A stretch of 64,000 nucleotides of DNA. Source: Pararhodonellum marinum. Lineage in GTDB: Bacteria; Bacteroidota; Bacteroidia; Cytophagales; Cyclobacteriaceae. Location of the stretch: contig NZ_JACEFJ010000004.1 in NCBI RefSeq assembly GCF_015354735.1, positions 296,863-360,862 on the forward strand, written 5' to 3'. The translations under genes and the position numbers were made by a program. The notes below the pieces were generated by a model, which saw only the letters and a program-made list of their open reading frames with translations, searched no databases and was not told the origin of the DNA. Shown here piece by piece: positions 41,688 through 50,288 of this stretch (the first letter of the stretch is position 1; every line of letters begins with the position of its first letter).

Positions 41688-42776
41688 CTACTCAATCCTT
41701 GAAAATATCCGCTCCCAACGCACCTTGTCCAATCCTTTACCATGCTCATTTTTTGAGAATAAAACCAAAAGCGGTTTGCCTACAATATGGCTCTCCGGTA
41801 CAAATCCCCAGTATCTGGAATCAATCGAATTGTCCCTACTATCGCCCATCATAAAATAGTAACCTTGCTTGAAGGTGTAATTATCAACCTTCTTACCATC
41901 GATTTCCAATTTCCCATCCCTGATTTTCACATTTCTATTGCCTTCATATTTCTCAATCAATTCACCATAAAAGTCCAGTGTGTTTTCGTTAATATCTATA
42001 TTCAACCCTTTCTGAGGCAAAGTCAATGGCCCGTAGTTGTTCAGGTCCCATTTGTCATTCATTGTGGCTGGAAACAGAGGGAATCCAACAGGGGATCCTG
42101 AACCGGATTCTACCGATACCAAATAGGGTGCTTTTTGAATTTTTTCCAATTGATCTTCCGTTAAAAACATGCTGTAGATAGCTTTATTATCATTGAATCC
42201 TGAAAACCAAAAGTCATCACCGTCCAAACCGAGATTGGCCAAGTGATGGGGCTGAAGAGGGTATTGGGTGATGACATGGTATTGAAATTTCATTCTTGGA
42301 GGATTGACCATAGCTTCATCATTGATATAAATTTGCCTGTCCCTGATTTCCAAAACATCACCAGAAATCGCCACGCAACGCTTCACCAGAAAGGTCATCA
42401 AGTCATCTGGGCGATCTGTTGGGTCGAGCAGGTCTTTGGGCGTATTGAAAACCACCGTTTCACCTCTCTCCACATTTCTCAAGCCAGGAAGTCGGTAGGA
42501 GGGGAGTTGCACCCAATCAAGGTAGGAGGGAATATCAGTGCCCCATATTTTCTGATGGGTAAGAGGGACCTGTAAAGGGGTTTGGGGAGTTCTGGACCCA
42601 TAATGGATTTTACTGACCAGGATATAATCTCCCACCAAGAGCGAGTTTTCCATTGATCCAGTGGGAATGACATAGGCTTCTGCCAATGACCAACGGAAAA
42701 AAGTGGCCACTACCACTGCAAATACAAGGGCATTCCGCCACTCGATCAGGCTGGATTTTTTTGGATTGGCTTTCAT
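41688..42776 (-). CDS. lepB: signal peptidase I
   Basis: 362 residues. One N-terminal helix anchors the enzyme (LVFAVVVATFFRWSLA). The catalytic serine is S41 in V-I-P-T-G-S-M-E-N-S-L, the general-base lysine is K132 in F-L-V-K-R-C-V-A-I-S-G-D, and the late box is M-G-D-S-R-D-N-S-I-D-S-R-Y-W-G. It cleaves Sec signal peptides on the outer face of the inner membrane. Bacteroidota LepB proteins are long because of insertions between boxes, as here. A run of exported-protein genes in this window would use it. Confidence 0.95.
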   Translation of the reverse strand: MKANPKKSSLIEWRNALVFAVVVATFFRWSLAEAYVIPTGSMENSLLVGDYILVSKIHYGSRTPQTPLQVPLTHQKIWGTDIPSYLDWVQLPSYRLPGLRNVERGETVVFNTPKDLLDPTDRPDDLMTFLVKRCVAISGDVLEIRDRQIYINDEAMVNPPRMKFQYHVITQYPLQPHHLANLGLDGDDFWFSGFNDNKAIYSMFLTEDQLEKIQKAPYLVSVESGSGSPVGFPLFPATMNDKWDLNNYGPLTLPQKGLNIDINENTLDFYGELIEKYEGNRNVKIRDGKLEIDGKKVDNYTFKQGYYFMMGDSRDNSIDSRYWGFVPESHIVGKPLLVLFSKNEHGKGLDKVRWERIFSRIE

Positions 42777-43070
42777 AGAAGAGGGAAAAGGAGTTTAGTA
42801 GTTTTAACCTAGTTAAAAATAGGAGTTAGTTTCAATTAAAGCTATTCGTTTTCAGTGATTTAAGGGAATTTAACAATTCTTTGACTGGATATTTGTCCCT
42901 GTATAAATACCAAAAAGATAATTTTCAAGACCCATCTTTCGGACGGTTTTGAACCTACTCGAACAAACTGTAGATTATAAATTTCTGACTATTGGCCAAG
43001 TAAGCACAATTCCTAACAGGTTTAAAGCCAAGGAAAAAAAATCTTAAAGAATAAATTTATATGCTTGTCC

Positions 43071-43283
43071 TCAAATCTTTTCAACCTCACTTTCCAATTT
43101 AAGCACCGCATCCCCGTCCTTCTGCTTGATATAGAGGGCTTTATCGTCTTTTGAGCCGTTCCGTGTGACTTCAGACCCTTTTATTTTACGGGTAGTCGAT
43201 GTGGTGTATGTTTTTTCTACTTCACCTTCTGCATAGCCCTTTCCCCATTTCCATTTGACCTTATCTCCTTTTGTGAATCCCAT
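43071..43283 (-). CDS. DUF2945 (HVA1-like) small protein
   Basis: 70 residues. The sequence M-G-F-T-K-G-D-K-V-K-W-K-W-G, then G-Y-A-E-G-E-V-E-K, K-G-S-E-V-T-R-N-G and ALYIKQKDGDAVLKLESE match the DUF2945 family of short SH3-like stress-related proteins. Function unknown. The gap before it (42777-43070) has no other gene. Confidence 0.8.
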   Translation of the reverse strand: MGFTKGDKVKWKWGKGYAEGEVEKTYTTSTTRKIKGSEVTRNGSKDDKALYIKQKDGDAVLKLESEVEKI

Positions 43284-43370
43284 GACATTTTCAGGTTAAA
43301 CTTAAAGTATTGGACCTTTTAAACTTTTAAAATTTGATCAATCTAAAGTATAAGGGATGCCATTTGAATC

Positions 43371-44009
43371 CTATTTTTTCAAGCTGATCGCAATGCCCGA
43401 ACTGCTGCTTTTGTCCACTGTGGTGACATAATCCGGGTGATTGTTTACAAACTCCATATACTCCCTGATTCCGCTAATATTTTGCAGGACATTGTGGGCG
43501 GTAAACCGTCCACCTTGTTTCAACTTCGGATGAACATCTTTGAAATACTGAATGTACCAGTCCTTGTCTGCATCCGAAAACACAAAATCAAATGGTCCCT
43601 CTACCTCTTTCACGATCTGATGGGCATTGCCCAACCTGAAATCAACGTAATCAGACAAACCCACCTCTTTCAGATTCTCAATAGCCATTTTTTGTCTGCT
43701 TGGATCAAGTTCGACTGTGATCAATTTGCCACCTGTTTTGCTCAAAGCCCAAGCGATCCAAATGGTGGAATGTCCGGTAGAGGTGCCAATTTCAAGCGCA
43801 GATTGGTAATTATTTTCCACAATGATGTCATGGATCATCTTGCCATCCACATAGGGGACATTGAGGTCTTTCCATTGCTGCCTATTTTCCTGTAGAAATT
43901 TCTCCACCCTTTGATCAAGCGCCCTTGAATCCTGTCCAAAACAGAAAGGAGAAACCAAAACAGCGATCAACCCTATGAGCAATAGCTTTATGTTTGTTGG
44001 ATTTTTCAT
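43371..44009 (-). CDS. signal-peptide-bearing O-methyltransferase-like protein
   Basis: 212 residues. A hydrophobic N-terminus with cleavage near F-C-F-G-Q (residue 25) precedes a class I Rossmann methyltransferase of the CCoAOMT-like type: A-L-E-I-G-T-S-T-G-H-S-T (motif I), T-V-E-L-D-P-S (motif II acidic residue), F-D-F-V-F-S-D-A-D-K-D-W-Y (metal and substrate region), and a G-G-R-F-T-A-H-N-V-L strand. An exported methyltransferase is odd because S-adenosylmethionine is cytoplasmic. A second one with a signal peptide lies just upstream at 44200-44721. Confidence 0.8.
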   Translation of the reverse strand: MKNPTNIKLLLIGLIAVLVSPFCFGQDSRALDQRVEKFLQENRQQWKDLNVPYVDGKMIHDIIVENNYQSALEIGTSTGHSTIWIAWALSKTGGKLITVELDPSRQKMAIENLKEVGLSDYVDFRLGNAHQIVKEVEGPFDFVFSDADKDWYIQYFKDVHPKLKQGGRFTAHNVLQNISGIREYMEFVNNHPDYVTTVDKSSSSGIAISLKK

Positions 44010-44199
44010 GACTTTTGGGTTTATTTTTTTGGAATTTCCGCAATCCCGGCAATAAAGGTTTAATTCCTGTTTAATTCTGGCATACCAATGAATACCAATG
44101 AATTTATAATATTAAATGGTATCCAAAAGGTCTGATTTGCTTATATAAAGGTAAGCATTTCTGCTGGCAGGTAACACAGTGAACACTTCCAATTTCCCC

Positions 44200-44721
44200 T
44201 TATTCCTTTATCGTCCAAAGGTATATGGTATATCCATCCACAGACAACACCGTATCAGGCACCCAATCTCCCATACTGAAGGTATTGGAAACCACTCGGG
44301 AACCGGGTTTTAACTGCTCCAGTAACTTCGGTCTCAATTTCAGGTTCAATGATTCCAGCAAGAATAAGGTCACCACAGTGGCCTCGCTGACATCCGCTTC
44401 AAACAGATTACCCAGGACAAATTCCACCTTATCTGTAACCCCTGCCTCTTGGGCATTTTTATTGGCTTCTTCGATCCTTTCTGGATCGATATCAATCCCC
44501 TTTCCGCGTGTTCCATAATTCTTGGCCGCAGCAATCACCAATCTTCCATCCCCACATCCAAGGTCATACACAATGTCAGTTTTTTGGACATTGGCTAGTT
44601 GTAGCATGGCATCCACCACGAATGGCCGAGTGGGAACATACACCACATCCTGACAAAAAGCCCAACCTGAAGTAAAAAAACCGATCAGTAGCATCAAAGT
44701 AAATATTTTGCATTTTTTCAT
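44200..44721 (-). CDS. signal-peptide-bearing methyltransferase-like protein
   Basis: 173 residues with an N-terminal signal (cleavage near W-A-F-C-Q, residue 24). The remainder has Y-D-L-G-C-G-D-G-R-L-V-I-A-A-A (motif I), G-I-D-I-D-P-E-R-I, V-E-F-V-L-G-N-L-F, then S-L-N-L-K-L-R-P-K-L-L and P-G-S-R-V-V-S-N-T-F. This resembles small methyltransferases of unknown substrate that are often annotated with a leader in Bacteroidota. It is on the same strand as the gene at 43371, with about 190 bp between them, so co-expression is possible but not proven. Confidence 0.75.
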   Translation of the reverse strand: MKKCKIFTLMLLIGFFTSGWAFCQDVVYVPTRPFVVDAMLQLANVQKTDIVYDLGCGDGRLVIAAAKNYGTRGKGIDIDPERIEEANKNAQEAGVTDKVEFVLGNLFEADVSEATVVTLFLLESLNLKLRPKLLEQLKPGSRVVSNTFSMGDWVPDTVLSVDGYTIYLWTIKE

Positions 44722-44799
44722 TTTCTTGTCATTTAATCATCAGCTGTCAATTCAAGATCTGGTCTTTCAATAGGTTAAGGGCAATGTAGGCAACTTGCA

Positions 44800-46197
44800 T
44801 TAAGAAGAATTATCCGCGCCTGATTTGATCATCGAGGGTTTGAAAAGAAGCAAGATTGCGCCTATAAGCAATACAATGATACCCACCAAGGCACCCCAAC
44901 CGGTATATGCTAAACTGGAATATAATAAATAAGTACTGGACAAACAGAACAACAGAGGCAGGACAGGATAAAATGGAACCTTAAAAGGTCTCTCTTTTTC
45001 AGGTTCTTTTTTCCTCAAAACAAACAAAGCCAACCCAACCAGCAAAAGAAAAAACCAGAAAACCGGAGCTGTATAATCGATCATGGTTTCAAAACCGCTT
45101 CTTGAAAACAAGCCAAAACTTACCAAAATAATCGCAATGGCCCCTTGGAGGATAAATGCGTTTACCGGCCCCTCAGATTGGCTTTTCCATTTGCCCATAA
45201 AAGCAAATACCGGGAAATCCCTCCCCAAGGCATAATTCGACCTCGCTCCTGTAAAAATAGTGGCATTGGCAGAAGTCAATGCAGCCACTCCCACCAAAAC
45301 GGAAATCAGCACGACACCTGTCTGCCCGTAAGCATTGCCCATGAGGTCACTGGCAATGGCATTCGAACCTGCCATACCGGAAAGCCCCATTGCCCTAAGA
45401 AAAGCAAAGTTGACCAAGAAATAAATAGAGGTAATGAGCAAAATCCCAAAAATCAAGGCCTTTGCGACCCATTTTTGCCCTGCCTTCATTTCGGAAGAGA
45501 TATAAGCAGCCTCATTCCAGCCTCCATAAGTCAACAGAACAAATACCATAGCTAAGCCAAATTCATTGCCGCTGCCTGACTCTGAACCGGGCATAAGACC
45601 TGATTGTGGTGCAGGAGACAAGATAAAAAATCCTACAAAAATGATCATCAACAAACCAACCACCTCCAACATGGTCAGCATTTTTTGCGTAACTGTTCCC
45701 ATTTTGACCCCACTGAGATTGATGGTGGTGAGCAATACTACTGCTGCGGCTGCATAAATAACAGGTGAATAATGACCTAATGGATAAATTTCAGTTGCAT
45801 AGTCCCCAAAAATAAATGCCAATAAAGCAATTGACCCCGTTTGTATGACGGCCATCCTGGCCCAAGCAAATAAAAATGCGACCCTTTTTCCAAAAGCCCT
45901 CATGAGGAAATGATAATCACCGCCTGTATTGGGAAATGCCGTGGCCAGTTCTGCATAGCATAAAGCACCTGCCAGAGAGACAAACCCTCCCACCAACCAG
46001 ACCAAAAGCAGCATCCAACCCGAATCCACATTTGCTGCTACTAAAGAAGGGGTGCGGAAAATGCCTGCCCCGATGACAATGCCCACGATCAGGGCAACAG
46101 CATCAATTGTCCTCAACACCCTTGCAGGTTGGATTTGGGAGGTTTTGATTTCCCCTTTGCCGACTTTTGGTCCTTGGTTCGCTTCTGCTCTAGACAT
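44800..46197 (-). CDS. APC-superfamily amino acid permease
   Basis: 465 residues with twelve or so hydrophobic segments. The first is preceded by a T-I-D-A-V-A-L-I-V-G-I-V-I-G-A-G-I-F motif, the unwound TM1 G-A-G-I-F signature of the APC superfamily. Later features include A-F-P-N-T-G-G-D-Y-H-F-L and the C-terminal F-K-V-P-F-Y-P-V-L-P. It should import amino acids or polyamines by proton or substrate exchange; the specificity cannot be told. The intergenic space to the sigma pseudogene (46198-46624) is non-coding. Confidence 0.85.
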   Translation of the reverse strand: MSRAEANQGPKVGKGEIKTSQIQPARVLRTIDAVALIVGIVIGAGIFRTPSLVAANVDSGWMLLLVWLVGGFVSLAGALCYAELATAFPNTGGDYHFLMRAFGKRVAFLFAWARMAVIQTGSIALLAFIFGDYATEIYPLGHYSPVIYAAAAVVLLTTINLSGVKMGTVTQKMLTMLEVVGLLMIIFVGFFILSPAPQSGLMPGSESGSGNEFGLAMVFVLLTYGGWNEAAYISSEMKAGQKWVAKALIFGILLITSIYFLVNFAFLRAMGLSGMAGSNAIASDLMGNAYGQTGVVLISVLVGVAALTSANATIFTGARSNYALGRDFPVFAFMGKWKSQSEGPVNAFILQGAIAIILVSFGLFSRSGFETMIDYTAPVFWFFLLLVGLALFVLRKKEPEKERPFKVPFYPVLPLLFCLSSTYLLYSSLAYTGWGALVGIIVLLIGAILLLFKPSMIKSGADNSS

Positions 46198-46624
46198 GTC
46201 TCCATTAAATTTAAAGATTTACTTCCCAGTGACCAAAAGCAATTCATGCTTAGCTTCCAAATTGCAATCCTAGCTTAATCAAATTCAGATTAAACATCCT
46301 TGATAAATCAACTTCCTGAATTCAAGGGTTTAATTGAAAACATCTGAGTATCCTCAATTTCAGTAGAAGTGAAATGAAATGATATATATTTCCCGTTGGA
46401 TAGGGCATATCGATTAGCCAATTTCCACTTAGAAGATTTTACACAAAATTAAATGCAGCATCTAATCCTACCCAGGGTTAAAATAATCATTCATATCAGA
46501 CCCAAAGGGTTTGCATTCCACTTTCATATTTAACGCCTTAACATCTTTTCACAAAAGATAATTTTTCCTCAGGCAACGACTGTCTACATTTTCAGGTTCC
46601 AATTTTTGAAAACCACATAAACCT
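46198..46624. other. 427-bp non-coding gap with one hairpin
   Basis: No ORF is supported. The only structure is ATCTTTT (46543-46549) pairing with AAAAGAT (46553-46559) followed by a TTTTT run, about 60 bp before the sigma-factor start. It could be the terminator of an upstream RNA or an attenuator of the sigma gene. Promoters of the permease (minus) and the sigma gene (plus) must also lie here but no clear TTTG / TAnnTTTG match was found. Confidence 0.5.
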
Positions 46625-47170
46625 TTGGAAGAACCGGAAATAATAGCAGGCTGCAGAAAGCACAACCCCTTTGCGCAGCGGTACCTCTTTGACAGGTATT
46701 ACAGGCCCAGCTACCATGTGGCCATGAGATACCTCGCCAACCACCATGACACGGAGGATGTGCTTTCCATTTCTTTTACCAGAATTTTCAAAAACATCCA
46801 TCAGTTTGATAACAGGGGGGAGGGTAGCTTATAAAAATGGATCAATACCATTGTTATCAACGAAGCCATCCGTTTTCTGAAAAGCAAAAAAACCTTGTTT
46901 TTTCAGGAAGAGGAAGAAATTCTGAGCTTAAATCTCCGAAGGGAGGATAGCCATGACCTATTGGATTTGGAGGAAGTTCATCAGGTACTGGAACAAATGC
47001 CTAAAGGATACAGAACAGTTTTTAATCTCTTTGCCATCGAAGGGTATTCCCACAGGGAAATAGCCGAAATGCTGCAAATCAATGAAAACACCTCAAAGTC
47101 CCAGCTCAGCAAAGCTAGAAATTACATGATCCAAAAATTAAAAAAAAAGAATAGCCATGCATTATCCTGA
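46625..47170 (+). pseudogene. ECF sigma factor broken by an in-frame stop
   Basis: Codons run in one frame from TTG 46625 to TGA 47168-47170, apart from a single TAA at 46832-46834. Before the stop the sequence shows region 2 (PFAQRYLFDRYYRPSYHVA, T-E-D-V-L-S-I-S-F-T-R-I-F-K-N-I-H-Q-F, R-G-E-G-S-L). Right after it come K-W-I-N-T-I-V-I-N-E-A-I-R-F-L-K-S-K-K and region 4 (Q-V-L-E-Q-M-P-K-G-Y-R-T-V-F-N-L-F-A-I-E-G-Y-S-H-R-E-I-A-E-M-L, N-E-N-T-S-K-S-Q-L-S-K-A-R). In relatives a Lys commonly stands at the stop position, so AAA to TAA is the simplest explanation. It overlaps the anti-sigma gene by 14 bp, so the loss is probably recent. Confidence 0.8.
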
Positions 47171-47834
47171 TTTAGATGAAATCTTCAGAAAAGGCTCAAA
47201 AGAGGCTGAAACAATCGAGGGAAAATTTGCCGATCAAGCAAAAGATAGGGTTTGGGATGCGATTGAATTACCCAAGTGCAAAAGTACTGTGGACTGGAAG
47301 TTTTTTTCAGCCATGGCCGCAGCGGTCAGTTTCTTCCTTGTTTCTGTTTTTCTGTTTCTGAAATTGGAAACCAAGGAGAAAGAGCTTGTTGCATGGCAGG
47401 CAAAGGCCAACTTGGAATTGTCGGCCATGATATCCCAAAGCGATAACCAAACCACCTTTGGATCCGAAAGCCCAAAGGAAAAGGTTCACCATGAAGCATC
47501 TTCAGCGACCAAGCCTTTTCAAAGGAATGAGAAATTAAAAACAACTCATCCAAAACCAAAATGGGAGGTAGTAGCAGTAGAGGAAGTCGAAAAACCTGAA
47601 GTTAATGCATTTTCAGTCCCTGAAAATTTGGAGGTGCAAGCAATACCTGCATTGGAAATTCCCGAATTCCAAAGTCCAGATCTGATAACAGAATTGGTTT
47701 TTTCAGAGGCAATGCAAGAAGAGGTTACACCAAGTCTAAAATCCAAAACAGAGAGAAAAATAAAATTCAGAATAGGAAACGGCAGTCAGGCTAATGGCCA
47801 CCAAAATGACCTTTCCTTGAATATCAAATTGTAG
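47157..47834 (+). CDS. membrane-spanning protein, probable anti-sigma factor
   Basis: 225 residues. A soluble N-terminus (about 1-50; D-L-D-E-I-F-R-K-G, A-K-D-R-V-W-D-A-I-E-L-P) leads to one membrane helix (FFSAMAAAVSFFLVSVFLFL) and a long low-complexity Glu/Pro/Ser-rich periplasmic tail. This is the layout of Bacteroidota anti-sigma-type partners encoded just downstream of ECF sigma genes. The gene overlaps the end of the disrupted sigma gene (47157 against 47170), which supports the pairing. If the sigma factor is dead, this protein has no partner here. Confidence 0.65.
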   Translation: MHYPDLDEIFRKGSKEAETIEGKFADQAKDRVWDAIELPKCKSTVDWKFFSAMAAAVSFFLVSVFLFLKLETKEKELVAWQAKANLELSAMISQSDNQTTFGSESPKEKVHHEASSATKPFQRNEKLKTTHPKPKWEVVAVEEVEKPEVNAFSVPENLEVQAIPALEIPEFQSPDLITELVFSEAMQEEVTPSLKSKTERKIKFRIGNGSQANGHQNDLSLNIKL

Positions 47835-47853
47835 AAAACTAAACCAACTATTT

Positions 47854-48828
47854 ATGAAAACTATTTCAAAACTTATGATTGGCTTGATGTGCCTGTTTCA
47901 ATTCAACAATGCCTTTGGCCAAAAAGATGGGGTAACCAATGACAGCATATTCTTTAAGGGAAACGAAAAGCTGAATTTGCTTATCACAACTAAAGATTAC
48001 CACCTTTTGACAAAGGACAATCATCTTCAGACTGTTCTAATTGATTTCCAGTCCAGATTAAGAGAAATCAAAGCTAACGTTCCTGAAATTGCTTATATCA
48101 TAGAATATCGATATCAAAAGCAACTTGATATACTTGAAAGCAACAATATCAAAAGTTTCAATTTATCAGAAGAAGGCGGCTTGACCGAAAATTTCCGTAA
48201 CCAGGCCATAATCACCGACCCCATCATTGGATTACAGGTAACCATCGGATTTGATGAAATGGATGAATTGTTAGAAGCAGACCTTTCAAGCATTGCTTCA
48301 CAAATTGTAGGTGAGTTACCGGAAAAAGACAGGTACTTGAGGTATCTGGAATATCAGCCCGACAGCCAAAGTGGTAAAGCCAAATTGACCGAAAACAGGC
48401 CTTCAGGTTACCTGGATATGTTGAGTTTGCAGGCTGGAGTAGGGGCTAATGTTTACAGAAACAAGTTTTTGACCGATATCACCGGTGAGATCGGCCTGCA
48501 TCTCAACCATAAAGGAATTTTAAGAAACCAGTTTTATGTTTCCAATAATCTGATGTTTTCTTTTGACGCTGAAAATGCCGCAATCATCAACAATTTTACC
48601 AGTATAGGATACAGAAGAAACCTGTCCAATGAAAGGGACAAACCCAATTGGCTGGGCGTTGAATTCGGTACAGTGACCAAAAGAAGCGGCGACATCTTTA
48701 GACCAAATACCATGAGATTGGGCGTCAATTGGCAGGCTGGAAAACACATCACGGTGTCTCCGCAACTTTACTTCAATGGATTTTTCCAGCAGGTCAGTCC
48801 AGGGTTTAGAATCGGGATAGGGTTGTAA
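47854..48828 (+). CDS. exported protein with C-terminal barrel-like region
   Basis: 324 residues with a signal peptide (cleavage near A-F-G-Q, residue 23). Residues 25-170 are charged and helical-rich (EKLNLLITTKDYHLL, EYRYQKQLDILES); residues from about 195 read as alternate strands (LDMLSLQAGVGANVYRN, F-L-T-D-I-T-G-E-I-G-L-H-L) and end F-R-I-G-I-G-L. It starts 19 bp after the anti-sigma gene, so it is probably the third gene of the sigma operon and a likely product controlled by that sigma factor. Confidence 0.55.
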   Translation: MKTISKLMIGLMCLFQFNNAFGQKDGVTNDSIFFKGNEKLNLLITTKDYHLLTKDNHLQTVLIDFQSRLREIKANVPEIAYIIEYRYQKQLDILESNNIKSFNLSEEGGLTENFRNQAIITDPIIGLQVTIGFDEMDELLEADLSSIASQIVGELPEKDRYLRYLEYQPDSQSGKAKLTENRPSGYLDMLSLQAGVGANVYRNKFLTDITGEIGLHLNHKGILRNQFYVSNNLMFSFDAENAAIINNFTSIGYRRNLSNERDKPNWLGVEFGTVTKRSGDIFRPNTMRLGVNWQAGKHITVSPQLYFNGFFQQVSPGFRIGIGL

Positions 48829-48979
48829 ATAAGAATGAGATAAGCATTGCTGTCTAACATGAAAAAATAGGCCTTTCCCTCTTTGCTTGTCCAATTGATT
48901 CTTCTTAATTTTCTTTTTTGTAAAGCTATTTGGAATAACCTATTTGAAGTACTATATCAAATTCAGCTAAAGCATAAAT

Positions 48980-49531
48980 ATGGAATTGACCAAAGAACTT
49001 ACGGAATCCCTGTTTAAAACCTTAAAAACCCGATTTCAGAAAAACATGCATCGGCATCAGGGGATTGAATGGGATCAAGTAGAAAAGAAGCTGTTGGCCA
49101 ATCCCAAAAAACTTTGGTCACTGAATGAAATGGACATGACAGAAGGGGAGCCTGATGTAGTAGTCATGGAGGAGCAAAAAGGCGATTTTATATTTGTTGA
49201 TTGTTCAGCAGAAAGCCCAAAAGCTCGGCGCAGCATCTGTTATGATCATGAAGCCTTGGAATCCCGTAAAACCTACAAACCCCACCATAGTGCCGTGGGT
49301 ATGGCCGGAGAAATGGGTATCGAAATATTGGATGAAGAACAGTACAGGAAATTACAGGAATTCGGAAAGTTTGATTCCAAAACTTCAAGTTGGATCAAAA
49401 CACCATCTGATATCAGAAAACTTGGTGGAGCCATCTTTGGGGACTGGAGATTCGGCCGTGTCTTCATTTATCACAATGGGGCTGAATCTTACTATGGAGT
49501 GAGAGGATTTAGGGGAATTTTAAGGGTATGA
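48980..49531 (+). CDS. DUF4256-family protein
   Basis: 183 residues. The sequence includes F-Q-K-N-M-H-R-H-Q-G-I-E-W, D-F-I-F-V-D-C-S-A-E-S-P-K-A-R-R-S-I-C-Y-D, E-M-G-I-E-I-L-D-E-E-Q-Y-R-K-L-Q and a C-terminal G-D-W-R-F-G-R-V-F-I-Y-H-N-G-A-E-S-Y-Y. This is the DUF4256 pattern (soluble, function unknown). It stands alone on its strand with a convergent small membrane protein 16 bp downstream. Confidence 0.85.
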   Translation: MELTKELTESLFKTLKTRFQKNMHRHQGIEWDQVEKKLLANPKKLWSLNEMDMTEGEPDVVVMEEQKGDFIFVDCSAESPKARRSICYDHEALESRKTYKPHHSAVGMAGEMGIEILDEEQYRKLQEFGKFDSKTSSWIKTPSDIRKLGGAIFGDWRFGRVFIYHNGAESYYGVRGFRGILRV

Positions 49532-49547
49532 AAAAATGATTTGAAGC

Positions 49548-49826
49548 TTAACTTCCCGCAAAGAGGGTACCTAAAATCCCCACAGCAAGCTCGGCCCAAA
49601 TGACCAGGAAAATCCCTAAAACCAAAACGATTAAAGCAAATCGATGTATTTTTTTGGTAACTCTGGTCCCCACTAGATTGATCATCAAACCAGTAGCGAA
49701 CAATAATACACCCATGATTACAAAATCTATAAAGGTCCAGTTTACTTCGTTAGTAAATTGCATGGCAATCAATGGAATGGCCAAAAGGAATACCACCGCC
49801 AAAGAGATGATTGATAGTCTTTTCAT
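49548..49826 (-). CDS. small three-TM membrane protein
   Basis: 92 residues, nearly all hydrophobic: residues about 5-25 (ISLAVVFLLAIPLIAM), 33-55 (F-I-D-F-V-I-M-G-V-L-L-F-A-T-G-L-M-I-N-L-V), and 64-90 (FALIVLVLGIFLVIWAELAVG). A short basic loop V-T-K-K-I-H-R lies between the second and third helix. Similar short proteins are common in Bacteroidota as 'hypothetical membrane proteins'. It is convergent with DUF4256. Confidence 0.6.
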   Translation of the reverse strand: MKRLSIISLAVVFLLAIPLIAMQFTNEVNWTFIDFVIMGVLLFATGLMINLVGTRVTKKIHRFALIVLVLGIFLVIWAELAVGILGTLFAGS

Positions 49827-50053
49827 ATTGTTGCTGATTTTGTTTGAAACTTGGTTTAGGACGAATAGAGTAAATGTTTAAAGGCAATTGGCATTTAGAT
49901 TTTTTGAAGATCAACGATTGGATTGCTTAATTTTTAATTCTTAAAGTACTTTGAATTACAAAGTAATATTAAAATCCAATAATTTGCAATAGACTAGTGA
50001 AATAAATTGCAGGGAAAGATTAAAGTGAAAGAAGGAAAGGTTTATTTATTTAT

Positions 50054-50278
50054 TGGTGATCCGCTTCTTTGCCACTAACCCAATATTCTTCTTCAAACTG
50101 GTTGGAAGTCCGAAGTTGGAAGTCACCTGTATTTGGGCAGGCCGCCTGTTGTCGGACAGGCCCGCCTTTCGTCGGGCAGGCCCGCCTGTCGTCGGACAGG
50201 GATGCACACGGAGATTTCAGTTTGGTGGCGAGAATTTCATTGAATTACCGTTTTGATGGCACCATTGCTTTCCTACAT
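50054..50278 (+). repeat. dispersed intergenic repeat, copy B (long form with tandem palindromes)
   Basis: This element matches copy A (1654-1797, opposite orientation) at both ends, as described there, and carries extra GC-rich DNA in its middle. It lies in the 462-bp gap between two minus-strand genes (49548-49826 and 50289-50771), and its right end is only 10 bp from the 3' end of the DUF6265-like gene. Open frames across the element are artefacts. The rest of the gap (49827-50053) is AT-rich and holds no gene. Confidence 0.8.
50141..50200 (+). repeat. three tandem 20-bp palindromic units inside copy B
   Basis: Units start at 50141 (GCCGCCTGTTGTCGGACAGG), 50161 (CCCGCCTTTCGTCGGGCAGG) and 50181 (CCCGCCTGTCGTCGGACAGG). 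Each contains a CCTGTC-like arm and its complement GACAGG around a short centre, so each could fold as a 6-bp hairpin (unit three: CCTGTC-GTCG-GACAGG). Their GC content is far above the surroundings. Copy A has only a single partial unit at the same place. Confidence 0.85.
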
Positions 50279-50288
50279 GGGGTCCTAT

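Noticed and set aside
50053..50256. Open frame across repeat copy B, with a counterpart in copy A (1585-1797 minus)
   Set aside because: The shared start residues reflect the shared repeat DNA, while the frames diverge where the GC-rich units are added, and composition is not protein-like.
50256..50268. TGGCAC followed by TTGCT, resembling a sigma-54 promoter
   Set aside because: The spacing between the two blocks is 2 nt instead of 5, and the site lies inside the repeat element.
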